A stretch of 64,000 bases of DNA from Actinomycetes bacterium (GTDB lineage: Bacteria; Actinomycetota; Acidimicrobiia; Acidimicrobiales; RAAP-2): positions 70,518 to 134,517 of the forward strand of contig JAJZDI010000001.1 in NCBI GenBank assembly GCA_021806045.1. Direction: 5' to 3'. Shown here piece after piece: positions 46,978-54,949 of the stretch. Under the pieces are notes generated by a model. The model saw nothing but the letters and a program-made list of their open reading frames with translations, was not told the DNA's origin and searched no databases. Position numbers and translations under genes: made by a program. How positions within the stretch are numbered: position 1 is the stretch's first letter; the number at the start of each line of letters is the position of its first letter.

Positions 46978-47985
46978 TCAGGCGGCAGCGCCCCCGCCGC
47001 CAGACGCTGCGGCCGCGCACCACGCCCACAGGTCGCCGCCCTCGGTGCCGGCCCGACCGTGCGGGGGCCGGGTGCCCGGAAGGTGGTAGGCGCTCCGGCG
47101 CCGCCGGTCGTGCCAGATGCCGCCGGGCGCCACGTGGTCGCCTGCCCCACCGGCGGCCAACCACACCACCGTGTCGGCTCCCTCGGCCGGCGTCCGCAGC
47201 ACGGGGCGCCACAGGCGGCGGAAGGTGGGCAGACCGGACTCGAGGCCGGGGGTGTCCACCCATCCGGGGTGGACGACGACGCTCGAGATCCCCGCTCCGG
47301 CCAGGCGCTTCCCCCACTCGGCGGCCAGGACGACCTGGGCCCGCTTCACCCGTGCGTAGGCGGTGACCCCGTTGTAGGACGCCTCGTCCATCACGAGGTG
47401 GTCGAGGTCGAACCGCTGGGTGTACATGCCGCCGGACGAGACGGTCACCATCCGGCCCGACGGTGCCGCCTCGAGCAGCGGCAGCAGTGCCTGGGTGAGG
47501 GCGAACGGGCCGACCAGCCCGACGGCGACCGTCTGCTCGAGCTCGCCGGCAGCGGCGCGGTAGGTGGGGGAGAGGGCGCCTGCGCCGTGCACCAGCGCGT
47601 CGAGGCGGTCGCCGCTCTCCACCAGGCGGGTGCCGAGAGCGGCAGCGGCCGCCGGGTCGCCCATGTCGACCAGGTGGACGCCGGCGACGGTGCCGCCTGC
47701 CGCTTCGACCTCGAGAGCGGCGGACCGTGACCGGGGACCGTCCCGGCCGACCAGGTGGACGGCCGCCCCCAGCCGGCCGAGTGCCACCGCCGCCGCCCGG
47801 CCGATGCCGGAGGTGGCGCCGGTGACGAGGACGGTGCCGCCCTCCAGGCGGGGCGGGTCGTCCCAGTGGTCGACCGCCCGGCGGGCGACGATGCCGATCC
47901 GCGAGAAGCTCCCGGCAACGGTGGCCTCGAGCACCCCGTCGACGGCGTGGGCCAGTGGGTGACGTGCGCGTTCCACGTTGGTCAC
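46978..47985 (-). CDS. Short-chain dehydrogenase (light/B12 module)
   Basis: SDR enzyme of 335 aa with an N-terminal extension of about 45 residues before the cofactor motif TGATSGIGRA. The active-site Ser is in TVSSGGMY and the catalytic Tyr/Lys in YARVK. C-terminal 40 residues are Gly/Ala-rich. It resembles dehydrogenases of the WW-oxidoreductase/retinol-dehydrogenase-like group; the substrate is unknown, a lipid or terpenoid by context. GTG 47985 overlaps the stop of the SRPBCC gene by 4 bp, so it is the second gene of that operon and shares the divergent promoter with the flavin-oxidase operon. Confidence 0.82.
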   Translation of the reverse strand: MTNVERARHPLAHAVDGVLEATVAGSFSRIGIVARRAVDHWDDPPRLEGGTVLVTGATSGIGRAAAVALGRLGAAVHLVGRDGPRSRSAALEVEAAGGTVAGVHLVDMGDPAAAAALGTRLVESGDRLDALVHGAGALSPTYRAAAGELEQTVAVGLVGPFALTQALLPLLEAAPSGRMVTVSSGGMYTQRFDLDHLVMDEASYNGVTAYARVKRAQVVLAAEWGKRLAGAGISSVVVHPGWVDTPGLESGLPTFRRLWRPVLRTPAEGADTVVWLAAGGAGDHVAPGGIWHDRRRRSAYHLPGTRPPHGRAGTEGGDLWAWCAAAASGGGGAAA

Positions 47986-48434
47986 CTGTCCACCGTTTCG
48001 TCCACCGCACCGAGTGCCGCACGCAGCCCGGCCTCCGCCCGGCGGCCGATGGTCCGGAAGGAGGCGGCCAGCAACGGGGCCGTCACCCACGCCAGGCCCC
48101 GGGGCTCGAGGAGAGCCTCGTAGCGGAGCACGGAGCCGTCGCCGTGGGCACGCACGGTGATCCGGTCCCGGGACCGGACGAAGGCGTTGGCCGCCTCCAC
48201 CACCACGGACCCGGAGGGCTCGAGCTCGGTGACCGTGTAGCGCAGCGGCAGCGTGCGGCCGGCGAAGCGTACCTGGAGGTCGAAGCGGCTGCCCACGTGG
48301 ACGTCACCCCCGTCCACGTCGGTGGCGGCGGCGACGCCGGGGTCCCACAGGGCCGCGTTGGAGAACCGGGCCATGTAGTCGAAGACCTCGACGGCGGGGC
48401 GGGGGGAGCTGATGTTGATCACGAAGCGGGACAC
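47982..48434 (-). CDS. SRPBCC-family (START-like) lipid/ligand-binding protein
   Basis: Protein of 150 aa with the helix-grip fold: an N-terminal strand (FVINISSPRPAVEVFDYM), an acidic middle and a long C-terminal helix (TAPLLAASFRTIGRR). Members bind hydrophobic ligands or act as cyclases/dehydratases. GTG 48434 is preceded at exactly 6 nt by TAATAT on the minus strand, so the message is probably leaderless. First gene of the two-gene operon with the SDR. Together with a flavin oxidase, DUF1365 and CFA-like methyltransferase across the promoter, it probably belongs to a lipid-modification set. Confidence 0.8.
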   Translation of the reverse strand: MSRFVINISSPRPAVEVFDYMARFSNAALWDPGVAAATDVDGGDVHVGSRFDLQVRFAGRTLPLRYTVTELEPSGSVVVEAANAFVRSRDRITVRAHGDGSVLRYEALLEPRGLAWVTAPLLAASFRTIGRRAEAGLRAALGAVDETVDR

Positions 48435-48435
48435 G

Positions 48436-48455
48436 GTGCTATATTAGCACTAAAT
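48436..48455. promoter_or_regulatory. Symmetric divergent promoter/operator of the light/B12 module
   Basis: A perfect inverted repeat, GTGCTA-TAT-TAGCAC (48436-48450), provides an extended -10 in both directions: TGC-TATATT (plus) and TGC-TAATAT (minus, leaderless for the SRPBCC gene). Followed by TAAAT, it contains TTAGCACTAAA, of which 10 of 11 bases recur at the regulator's own promoter (52942-52952). A protein binding here would block both operons. Confidence 0.65.
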
Positions 48456-48515
48456 ACAGGAGCGGCCGGGCAACGAACGATGTCCGGGGGCACCGCCACA
48501 CGGCAGGAGAGCAGC

Positions 48516-49769
48516 ATGCGCATCGCCATCGTCGGAACAGGGATCTCGGGGCTGGTCGCCGCCCACCTGCTCTCCGAGCGGCACGACGTGACCGTCTTCG
48601 AGGCGGACGACCGCCCCGGCGGCCACACCAACACCGTCCGGGTCGACCTGCCCGATGCCACCGTCGACGTCGACACCGGCTTCCTCGTGTACAACGACCG
48701 CACCTACCCGAACTTCATCCGCCTGCTCGACCGGCTGGGGGTCGCCACCCAGGCCAGTGACATGAGCTTCGGGGTCCAGGACGAGCGCACGGGCATCGAG
48801 TGGCGGGCTACGTCCCTCTCCACCGTGCTGGCCCAGCCGTCGAACGCCCTCCGCCCGGCCTTCGTCCGCATGCTGGTCGACATCGCCCGCTTCAACCGGA
48901 TCGGCCGTCGCATCCTGGCCGACCCGCCCCCGCTGTCGGTGACCCTGGAGGACGTGCTGGCCGGGGGGAGGTGGTCGGAGGGATTCCGCTCGTGGTACCT
49001 GGTCCCCATCGGATCGTCGATCTGGTCGGCCGACCCCACGACGTTCCTGCGCATGCCCGCCTACACCTTCTGTCGGTTCTTCGAGCGCCATGGGCTGCTC
49101 GCGTTCGGCGACCAGCCGCAGTGGCGGACGGTCACCGGCGGTGCCCGGAATTACGTCGACGCCATCCTCGATCCCCTGCGGGCCGAGGGCCGGCTCCGCC
49201 TGGGGTCGCCGGTCGACAAGGTGCGCCGCAGTGACGGAGGCGTGGAGCTCGTAAGTGCCGCGTTCGGCGCCGAGACCTTCGACCACGTGGTGCTGGCCGG
49301 GCACGCCCCCCAGATGCTCGGCCTGCTCTCCGACGCCGACCGCCTGGAGCGGGAGGTGCTCGGCGCACTGCGCACCCAGCCCAACCGGGCCACCCTCCAC
49401 ACCGACGCCTCGGTCATGCCTCGGGCTCGGCGGGCCTGGGCAAGTTGGAACTACCACCGGACCGATCCCGAGCACGACTCGGCCACCCTGACCTACTACC
49501 TCAACTCCCTCCAGTCGCTGGACAGCGATCACCCGGTGTTCGTCACCCTCAACCGCGACGACGTGATCGACCCGGACAAGGTGGTCGCCTCCTTCGACTA
49601 CGCCCATCCGGTGGTGGACGGCGCCGCGGTGGCCGCCCGCGCCCGCCACGACGAGCTCAACGGCAGGCGCAACACCTGGTACGCGGGGGCATACTGGGGG
49701 TCCGGGTTCCACGAGGACGGCGTGGTCAGCGCGTTGGCGGCGTGCCGGGCGCTGGGCGCCGACCTCTGA
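48516..49769 (+). CDS. NAD(P)/FAD-dependent flavin amine oxidase-like protein
   Basis: Flavoprotein of 417 aa. The dinucleotide motif is IVGTGISGLVAAHLL at the N-terminus, with FEADDRPGGHTNT after it; later blocks are FLVYNDRTYPNF and GSSIWSADP, typical of the group that is encoded beside DUF1365 and CFA-synthase genes. In other bacteria relatives take part in modifying unsaturated or cyclopropane fatty acids (for example in Rhodobacter furan-fatty-acid synthesis, as I recall). ATG 48516 has CAGGAGAG upstream. First gene of a three-gene operon. Confidence 0.88.
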   Translation: MRIAIVGTGISGLVAAHLLSERHDVTVFEADDRPGGHTNTVRVDLPDATVDVDTGFLVYNDRTYPNFIRLLDRLGVATQASDMSFGVQDERTGIEWRATSLSTVLAQPSNALRPAFVRMLVDIARFNRIGRRILADPPPLSVTLEDVLAGGRWSEGFRSWYLVPIGSSIWSADPTTFLRMPAYTFCRFFERHGLLAFGDQPQWRTVTGGARNYVDAILDPLRAEGRLRLGSPVDKVRRSDGGVELVSAAFGAETFDHVVLAGHAPQMLGLLSDADRLEREVLGALRTQPNRATLHTDASVMPRARRAWASWNYHRTDPEHDSATLTYYLNSLQSLDSDHPVFVTLNRDDVIDPDKVVASFDYAHPVVDGAAVAARARHDELNGRRNTWYAGAYWGSGFHEDGVVSALAACRALGADL

Positions 49770-49819
49770 GCGGCCCACGGTTCCCGACGAGCAACGACCA
49801 GCAGCCGGCCAGACGCAAC

Positions 49820-50680
49820 ATGCCATCTCCCACCCACCTCGATCCCACCGCCCCGCCGCCCACCGCGGGCGGCACCGCCGCACCCGTCACCAGCGCCGTC
49901 TACCGCGGCGAGATCGTCCACCGCCGCCGTGACGGCGTCGCCCACGGCTTCCGGCGCACCGACGTGCTGCCGTTCATCCGCCTTGACGAGGTCGACCGCT
50001 TCTGCGACCTCCACCCGTGGTGGTCGGCACGGCACCGGGCGCCGGTGCACGTCCGCCGCGGCGACTTCCTCGGCGACCCGTCGGTGCCGCTCGACGAGGC
50101 CGTGCGCGATCTGGTCGCCGAGCGTACCGGGAGCCGACCGGCCGGCCCGGTGGCCATGCTCGGCCACGTCCGCACCTTCGGCTTCCTCTTCAATCCCATC
50201 ACCTGCTACTTCTGCTACGACGTGACGGGCACCCGGGTCGAGGCCATGGTGTTCGAGGTCGAGAACACGCCGTGGCACGAGCGGCGCGCCACCGTGGTGG
50301 GGCCGCCCGGCCACCACGTGGTGGCGAAGGACCTCCACGTCTCGCCGTTCCTCCCCGACGACCTCGTCTACCACCTCCACTACACGCAGCCCGGCGACCG
50401 GTTGACGGTGCGCTTCGACGTCCGCAGGGGGGACGCCCCCGTCTTCGTGGCCGCCATGGCCCTCCAGCGCATGGAGGCCGACCGGTCGTCCCTCGCCATC
50501 GCCACCCGGCAGGGTGGCTGGCCGACGCTGCGGGTGAGCGCCGGGATCTACCGGGAGGCGTTCCGCCTGTGGCGGGCCGGGGCGACCTTCGTTCCCCATC
50601 CGGACGGCGCCCGGCCACGGTGGCTGGGCCTCGGTGCCGGCAGGTCCCGCCGCCACCGGTCCCCGGGGGTGTCCCGATGA
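49820..50680 (+). CDS. DUF1365 family protein
   Basis: Protein of 286 aa of unknown biochemistry. The family signature is seen as VYRGEIVHRRR, RRTDVLPFIRLDEVD and HVRTFGFLFNPITCYFCYD, with NTPWHERR and KDLHVSPF further on. DUF1365 genes almost always lie between a flavin oxidase gene and a CFA-synthase-like gene, as here, and are often induced by light or singlet oxygen. The Arg-rich C-terminal 30 residues are probably disordered. ATG 49820; its stop overlaps the next start. Confidence 0.9.
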   Translation: MPSPTHLDPTAPPPTAGGTAAPVTSAVYRGEIVHRRRDGVAHGFRRTDVLPFIRLDEVDRFCDLHPWWSARHRAPVHVRRGDFLGDPSVPLDEAVRDLVAERTGSRPAGPVAMLGHVRTFGFLFNPITCYFCYDVTGTRVEAMVFEVENTPWHERRATVVGPPGHHVVAKDLHVSPFLPDDLVYHLHYTQPGDRLTVRFDVRRGDAPVFVAAMALQRMEADRSSLAIATRQGGWPTLRVSAGIYREAFRLWRAGATFVPHPDGARPRWLGLGAGRSRRHRSPGVSR

Positions 50681-52002
50681 CCACCACGGCGTCCCGACCG
50701 GCGACCCGATCCGGACCTGCGTCAGGCGCCGGCGACGAGGTGGTGCGCAGCGCCGACCTCCTGGGCCTGGTGGGCGACGTTCCCCGCCGCCCGGGAGCGG
50801 TGGACCGCCTGGCCGGCGCGCTCGTCCGGGCGGCGGCACGCCACAGCTCGGGCGGCACCCTGGTCGTGCGCGGCCCCGACCGCACCGACCGGTTCGGCTC
50901 CGGGGAGCCGGTGGCCACCGTGACGGTGCACGACCCCCGCGCCTGGCGGGCCCTCGCCCTCCGGGGGTCGGTGGGTCTCGGCACGTCCTACGTCGCCGGG
51001 TGGTGGGACGCCGACGACCTGGTGGCGACGGTGCGGCTGCTGGTGGCCCGGACGGCACGGCTGCGGTCGGTCCTCGACGGTGCCGTCCCCCATGTCGCAC
51101 CCGTCCTCGACCTGGTGGCGAGGCGCGGACCCGACCGCACGACCGACCGCCGCAACATCGGGGCCCACTACGACCTGTCCAACGAGTTCTTCGCCCTCAT
51201 GCTGGACGAGACCATGGCGTACTCGTGCGCGGTGTTCGAGGACGAGGGGATGGACCTGGCCGACGCCCAGCGGGCCAAGTTCGACCGCCTCTGCCGCAAG
51301 CTGGACCTCCGCCCCGGGGACCGGCTGGTCGAGATCGGCACCGGGTGGGGCGGGCTGGCCATCCACGCCGCCCGCCACTACGGCGCGCACGTCACCACCA
51401 CCACCATCTCCGACGAGCAGCGCGCCCTCGCCGTCGAGCGGGTGGAGGCGGCCGGTCTGGCCGGCAGGGTCACCGTCCTCGGCCGGGACTGGCGCGACCT
51501 CGACGGCACCTACGACAAGCTGGTGTCGGTCGAGATGATCGAGGCGGTCGACTGGCGGTGGCACGATGCCTTCCTGGCCACCTGCGCCCGCCTCCTGCGG
51601 CCCGACGGGCTTGCCGCCATCCAGGCCATCGTCATCGCCGACCGCAGCTTCGAGCGGGCCAAGCGCCACGACGACTTCATCCGCCGGATGATCTTCCCCG
51701 GCGGGTGCATCCCGTCGGTCACCGCACTGGCGGCGTCAGCCACCCGGGCCACCGATCTCCGCATCGTCGACGTCGAGGACATCGGGCGCCACTACGCCCG
51801 CACCCTGCACCTGTGGGCCGAGAACCTGGAGGCGGCCGGCGGCCGCGTCGCCGAGCTCGGGGTGACGCCGGCGTTCCGCCGCCTGTGGGACCTGTACCTC
51901 GCCTATTGCGAGGCGGGGTTCCTCGAGCGGCACATCAGCGACGTGCAGATCGTCCTGGCGAAGCCGGCGTGGCGTGGTCGCCTGGCTGCCCGCCCGTGCT
52001 GA
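50677..52002 (+). CDS. Cyclopropane-fatty-acyl-phospholipid synthase-like methyltransferase
   Basis: SAM-dependent methyltransferase of 441 aa acting on membrane phospholipid acyl chains. The N-terminal domain (about 1-150) is followed by NIGAHYDLSNEFFALMLD, the SAM motif LVEIGTGWGGLAIHAA and SVEMIEAV, then RRMIFPGGCIPS and a C-terminal His/Tyr-rich helix region (GRHYARTLHLWAENL). Products in the family include cyclopropane, methyl-branched and furan-type fatty acids; which one is made here is open. ATG 50677 overlaps the DUF1365 stop (ATGA). Its 3' end overlaps the convergent regulator gene by 68 bp. Confidence 0.9.
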   Translation: MTTTASRPATRSGPASGAGDEVVRSADLLGLVGDVPRRPGAVDRLAGALVRAAARHSSGGTLVVRGPDRTDRFGSGEPVATVTVHDPRAWRALALRGSVGLGTSYVAGWWDADDLVATVRLLVARTARLRSVLDGAVPHVAPVLDLVARRGPDRTTDRRNIGAHYDLSNEFFALMLDETMAYSCAVFEDEGMDLADAQRAKFDRLCRKLDLRPGDRLVEIGTGWGGLAIHAARHYGAHVTTTTISDEQRALAVERVEAAGLAGRVTVLGRDWRDLDGTYDKLVSVEMIEAVDWRWHDAFLATCARLLRPDGLAAIQAIVIADRSFERAKRHDDFIRRMIFPGGCIPSVTALAASATRATDLRIVDVEDIGRHYARTLHLWAENLEAAGGRVAELGVTPAFRRLWDLYLAYCEAGFLERHISDVQIVLAKPAWRGRLAARPC

Positions 52003-52933
52003 CCGGCCGTCCGGTCGCCAGTTCCTCCACCAGCTCGACCACCGACCGCCCGTCGGGCGTGTAGTGGTCGGCGCCGACGGAGCGGGCAACGGCCTCGTCG
52101 GTCACCGCTGCCCCCCCGACGAAGACGGGGAGTCCCGGTGCGGTGGCACGCACGGCGGCCACCGCGTCGCGCATCCCCCCCAGCGCGCCGTCGCACACGG
52201 CGACGAGGCCGACGGCCACCGGCCGGCTGCAGGCGGCCACCGCGTCGGCCACCGACCCGGCAGGGGTGTCGGCTCCCAGTTCGACGACGTCGAACCCTGA
52301 CCACCGCAGCAGGTCGGCCACCATGGCGACGGGGAGGGCGTGGAGCTCACCGGCCGGCGCGGCCAGGACGACGCCACCCCGGCGGCGGCCGCGGCGGGTG
52401 AAGCGTGGTCCGAGGCGGGCGATCAGGCGGGCCGCGGTGGCGCTCGCCCGGTGCTCGTCGGCCACGCTGAGCGATCCGGACGCCCAACCGCTCCCGATCC
52501 GGGCCAGCGCGGGGCCGAGCAGTTCGAGGTGGATCCGGTCGGGGCCCGCGCCCCGCCCGAGGGCCGTCTCGACCAGGTCCCAGGCTGCAGGCTCGTCGCC
52601 GGCGGTGAGGCGATCGGCCAATTGGGGCACCAGCCGTGCCGACAGCGGCGCCCCCCCACCGTCCCCCGCCGGCCGGCGCCCCGGGGGGGCCGGCGGCTCG
52701 AGTCGGGCCAGGTCCGCCGCATCCACCACCCACTGGCTGCCTGCACGGCGCGCCGGGAGCTTCCCCGTGCGCACGTAGCGGTAGGCGGTCATGTAGTGGA
52801 CGCCGAGGCGGTCGGCGGCCTGGTGGAGGGTCAGCTCGTCCGGGTCGTGGCCCATGGCTGCCCTGGCGCGTCGTTCAACGGTGCTCCCTTGCCTGCGCCC
52901 CCACCATCCGGTCCCGTCCGGACCAGCACGCAT
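51935..52933 (-). CDS. Cobalamin-binding light-type regulator (CarH/LitR-like) with excisionase-type DNA-binding head
   Basis: Regulator of 332 aa. An excisionase-type helix-turn-helix (about 34-77, LTLHQAADRLGVHYMTAYRYV and then ARRAGSQWVV) replaces the usual MerR head of CarH. A four-helix cap (about 95-175) contains Trp150, Glu160 and His161, exactly the W-x9-EH signature of adenosylcobalamin photoreceptors, and a Rossmann B12-binding domain (about 187-320) has GELH with His198 at the position of the lower cobalt ligand. In relatives, adenosylcobalamin assembles a repressing tetramer that light breaks. ATG 52933 is 5 nt after TAAACT (leaderless). The motif over that -10 matches the divergent operon promoter, so autoregulation is likely. 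Confidence 0.85.
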   Translation of the reverse strand: MRAGPDGTGWWGRRQGSTVERRARAAMGHDPDELTLHQAADRLGVHYMTAYRYVRTGKLPARRAGSQWVVDAADLARLEPPAPPGRRPAGDGGGAPLSARLVPQLADRLTAGDEPAAWDLVETALGRGAGPDRIHLELLGPALARIGSGWASGSLSVADEHRASATAARLIARLGPRFTRRGRRRGGVVLAAPAGELHALPVAMVADLLRWSGFDVVELGADTPAGSVADAVAACSRPVAVGLVAVCDGALGGMRDAVAAVRATAPGLPVFVGGAAVTDEAVARSVGADHYTPDGRSVVELVEELATGRPVSTGGQPGDHATPASPGRSARR

Positions 52934-52938
52934 CCCTC

Positions 52939-52953
52939 AGTTTAGCAGTAAAA
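52939..52953 (-). promoter_or_regulatory. Promoter and candidate operator of the B12 regulator
   Basis: On the minus strand TTTACTGC is followed directly by the -10 TAAACT, 5 nt from the ATG. The same arrangement, TTTAGTGC before TAATAT, occurs at the SRPBCC start: 12 of 16 positions agree with identical register to the -10. It may be an operator, or a shared promoter class. Confidence 0.55.
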
Positions 52954-53035
52954 AATGGGCTGCACGGGGGTGGCCAGAGAACGGCAGGTGCGCCCGGGCT
53001 ACCCTCGGCATCGACAGACGGGGGAGGAGGCGCCG

Positions 53036-53410
53036 ATGGACGGGCCGGAACTGGTTGTCCGGGAATTCTGCGAGGCGGCCGCCGGTCGCGACGTGGACCG
53101 GATGGCGGCGTTGCTGACCGACGACGTCGTGTACCACAACATGCCGATGGACCCGCTGGTCGGGAAGGAGGCTGCGGTGGACCTGCTCCACTCCTTCATC
53201 GACGGGTGCGACGAGCTCGCCTTCGACATCCGTGGCCTGGCCGTGGCCGGGCACCTGGTGCTGACCGAGCGGGTGGACTCGTTCGTGCGGGGGGACCAGC
53301 GCCTCGACCTGCCGGTGATGGGGGCGTTCGAGGTGGACCGGGGGAGGATCCGGGCCTGGCGCGACTACTTCGACCTCGGCCCCGTGCTCGGGTTCTTCGC
53401 ACCGTCGTGA
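53036..53410 (+). CDS. Limonene-1,2-epoxide hydrolase-like (LEH/SnoaL fold) protein
   Basis: NTF2-like protein of 124 aa. The catalytic set of limonene-epoxide hydrolase can be traced: Tyr33 and Asn35 in VVYHNMP, Arg79 and Asp81 in ERVDSF, and an Asp in the RDYFD motif (113). Substrates of relatives include terpene, steroid and fatty-acid epoxides. It is divergent from the B12 regulator, which makes membership in the same regulated set plausible. ATG 53036 has GGGGAGGAGG at 53021-53030; TACCCT at 53000-53005 is a candidate -10. Confidence 0.78.
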   Translation: MDGPELVVREFCEAAAGRDVDRMAALLTDDVVYHNMPMDPLVGKEAAVDLLHSFIDGCDELAFDIRGLAVAGHLVLTERVDSFVRGDQRLDLPVMGAFEVDRGRIRAWRDYFDLGPVLGFFAPS

Positions 53411-53428
53411 GCGGGGCGGCGTGAGATC

Positions 53429-53716
53429 TCAGACGGTGTGTTCCTGGCCGGCCAGATCGGGACGGTCGGAGCCGTGCGCCATCCACACCACGAGGACGCG
53501 GCGGGCCTCCTCGTCGATCCGGTACACGATCCGGTAGTTGCCGGCACGGGCCGCCCGGTAGCCGGTGAGCTCGCGTCCCAGCGGGAGACCGGTGGTGTGG
53601 GGGCGGGTGGCGAGGCCGTCGGTCAGCAGGCCGACGATGGACGCCGCCACCGGATGGACGAGCGCGGCGATGCTGTCGGCGGCCTCGGGGGCGATGCGGA
53701 CCTCCCAGGCGCTCAT
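53429..53716 (-). CDS. RelE/ParE-family toxin
   Basis: Toxin of 95 aa with the RelE fold: the N-terminal WEVRIAPEAADSI strand-helix and the core YRAARAGNYRIVYRIDEE carrying basic residues used for mRNA cleavage in RelE relatives. It ends in a short hydrophilic tail. Start ATG 53716 overlaps the antitoxin stop by 4 bp (ATGA), the usual antitoxin-first arrangement. Confidence 0.87.
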   Translation of the reverse strand: MSAWEVRIAPEAADSIAALVHPVAASIVGLLTDGLATRPHTTGLPLGRELTGYRAARAGNYRIVYRIDEEARRVLVVWMAHGSDRPDLAGQEHTV

Positions 53717-54003
53717 GACCGCTCGACGCGACGGCGTTCGATCCGTTCGGCCAGTGCGGTCGGATCGAGCCCGCCGGCAGCCAGGGCCGCCTCCGCCCGG
53801 CGCACGCCGGCCAGTGCTGCGGGGTCGCCCAGCACGTCGAGGGTCTCCTCGAGGGCCTCGAGGTCGGCCGGGCCGATCAGCACGGCCGCCGGCCGGCCGT
53901 CGCGGGTCAGGATCACCCGATCGTGCCGGCGTTCGACCGCGGTCACCAGGTCGGTCAGCCGCCGCCGCCCCTCGTCGAGGGTGACCGACTTCCATTCGTC
54001 CAT
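53713..54003 (-). CDS. Phd/YefM-family antitoxin
   Basis: Antitoxin of 96 aa. The N-terminal DNA-binding part has EGRRRLTDLVTAVERR and VILTRDGRPAAVLI, typical of Phd/YefM. The C-terminal half is helical and charged (ERIERRRVERS) and would wrap the toxin. First gene of the pair; expression should be autoregulated by the complex. GATACT lies 7 nt before ATG 54003, so the transcript may be leaderless or nearly so. Confidence 0.87.
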   Translation of the reverse strand: MDEWKSVTLDEGRRRLTDLVTAVERRHDRVILTRDGRPAAVLIGPADLEALEETLDVLGDPAALAGVRRAEAALAAGGLDPTALAERIERRRVERS

Positions 54004-54174
54004 GCTCCCCAGTATCCACCGCCGGCGCGCCGGAGCCGACCGGACGGCACCGTCGTCGGGGAGCGCAGGCGGCGGTGCCGCGGCCGATGCGGGCGCAGGC
54101 GGTTGGACATGGCGGGGGTGGCGGACGGAGCCGACCGGCCCGCCGGGAGTGCGTTGCGAACGCTCAACGTGGCC

Positions 54175-54208
54175 CGGTAGCTACCGAACGTGCCTCCTCC
54201 GGTACCGT
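54175..54208 (+). promoter_or_regulatory. Leaderless TetR promoter with 12-bp palindrome
   Basis: TACCGT (54203-54208) is exactly 6 nt before ATG 54215. CGGTAGCTACCG (54175-54186), a perfect palindrome, covers the expected -35 position and is the best operator candidate for the TetR protein it precedes. Confidence 0.5.
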
Positions 54209-54214
54209 AGTGCG

Positions 54215-54949
54215 ATGGTTGATGATCCTCGTGGGGCCTCGGCGCACTCCGATCTGCCCGCCGGGCCGCCCACGGGCCGGCGTTACGGGGGTCTCACGCC
54301 CGAGGAGCGCCGGGCGGCGCGTCGGGCCCGGCTCACCGCTGCCGCGCTCGAATTGTTCTCCGACCAGGGCTACGCGAACACCACCATCGAGGGGATCTGC
54401 TCGACCGCCGGCGTGACCGCCCGCCACTTCTACGAGGAGTTCGGCTCCCGTGAGGAACTGCTCCGGGCCGTGTTCGATGAGGCGGTCGATCACGCCACCG
54501 AGCGGATCCTCCACGCCCTGGCCGTCGCCACCGAGCAGTCGCTGGGCCTCGAGGCGAGCGTGCGGGCCGGCGTCGACGCCTTCGTGCACGCGTTCCTCGA
54601 CGACCCCCAGCGGGCCCGGATCATGTGCCTGGAGTCGATCGGCGTCAGCGCCGAGCTCGAGGCGCACCGGCGAGAGGTGATCCATGCGTTCGCCGGCATC
54701 CTCGAGGCGGATGCCCACCGCTTCATGGACATCGATGCCATCCGCCACGGGGACGTCGTCCTCACCACCCGCGCCCTGGTCGGGGGCATCAACGAGATCG
54801 TCGTCGACTGGATCCTGGACGAGGACCCACCGCCACTCGAGATGGTGGCCCGGGTGACGGCCAACATGTTCCTGGCCGTCATCGGCTACCGGCCGGGCGG
54901 TTGGCTGCCCGGTGCAGCCGGTACCTCGGGACCCGTCAGCGAACCTTGA
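54215..54949 (+). CDS. TetR-family regulator
   Basis: TetR repressor of 244 aa with a 30-residue N-terminal extension before the helix-turn-helix (about 34-80, TTIEGICSTAGVTARHFYEEFGSREELL). The C-terminal domain is helical with a Trp in DWILDEDPPP. It does not share a promoter with any enzyme gene: the antitoxin gene is divergent upstream and the RDD gene is convergent, overlapping 14 bp. I therefore see only autoregulation through the palindrome at 54175-54186. Confidence 0.85.
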   Translation: MVDDPRGASAHSDLPAGPPTGRRYGGLTPEERRAARRARLTAAALELFSDQGYANTTIEGICSTAGVTARHFYEEFGSREELLRAVFDEAVDHATERILHALAVATEQSLGLEASVRAGVDAFVHAFLDDPQRARIMCLESIGVSAELEAHRREVIHAFAGILEADAHRFMDIDAIRHGDVVLTTRALVGGINEIVVDWILDEDPPPLEMVARVTANMFLAVIGYRPGGWLPGAAGTSGPVSEP

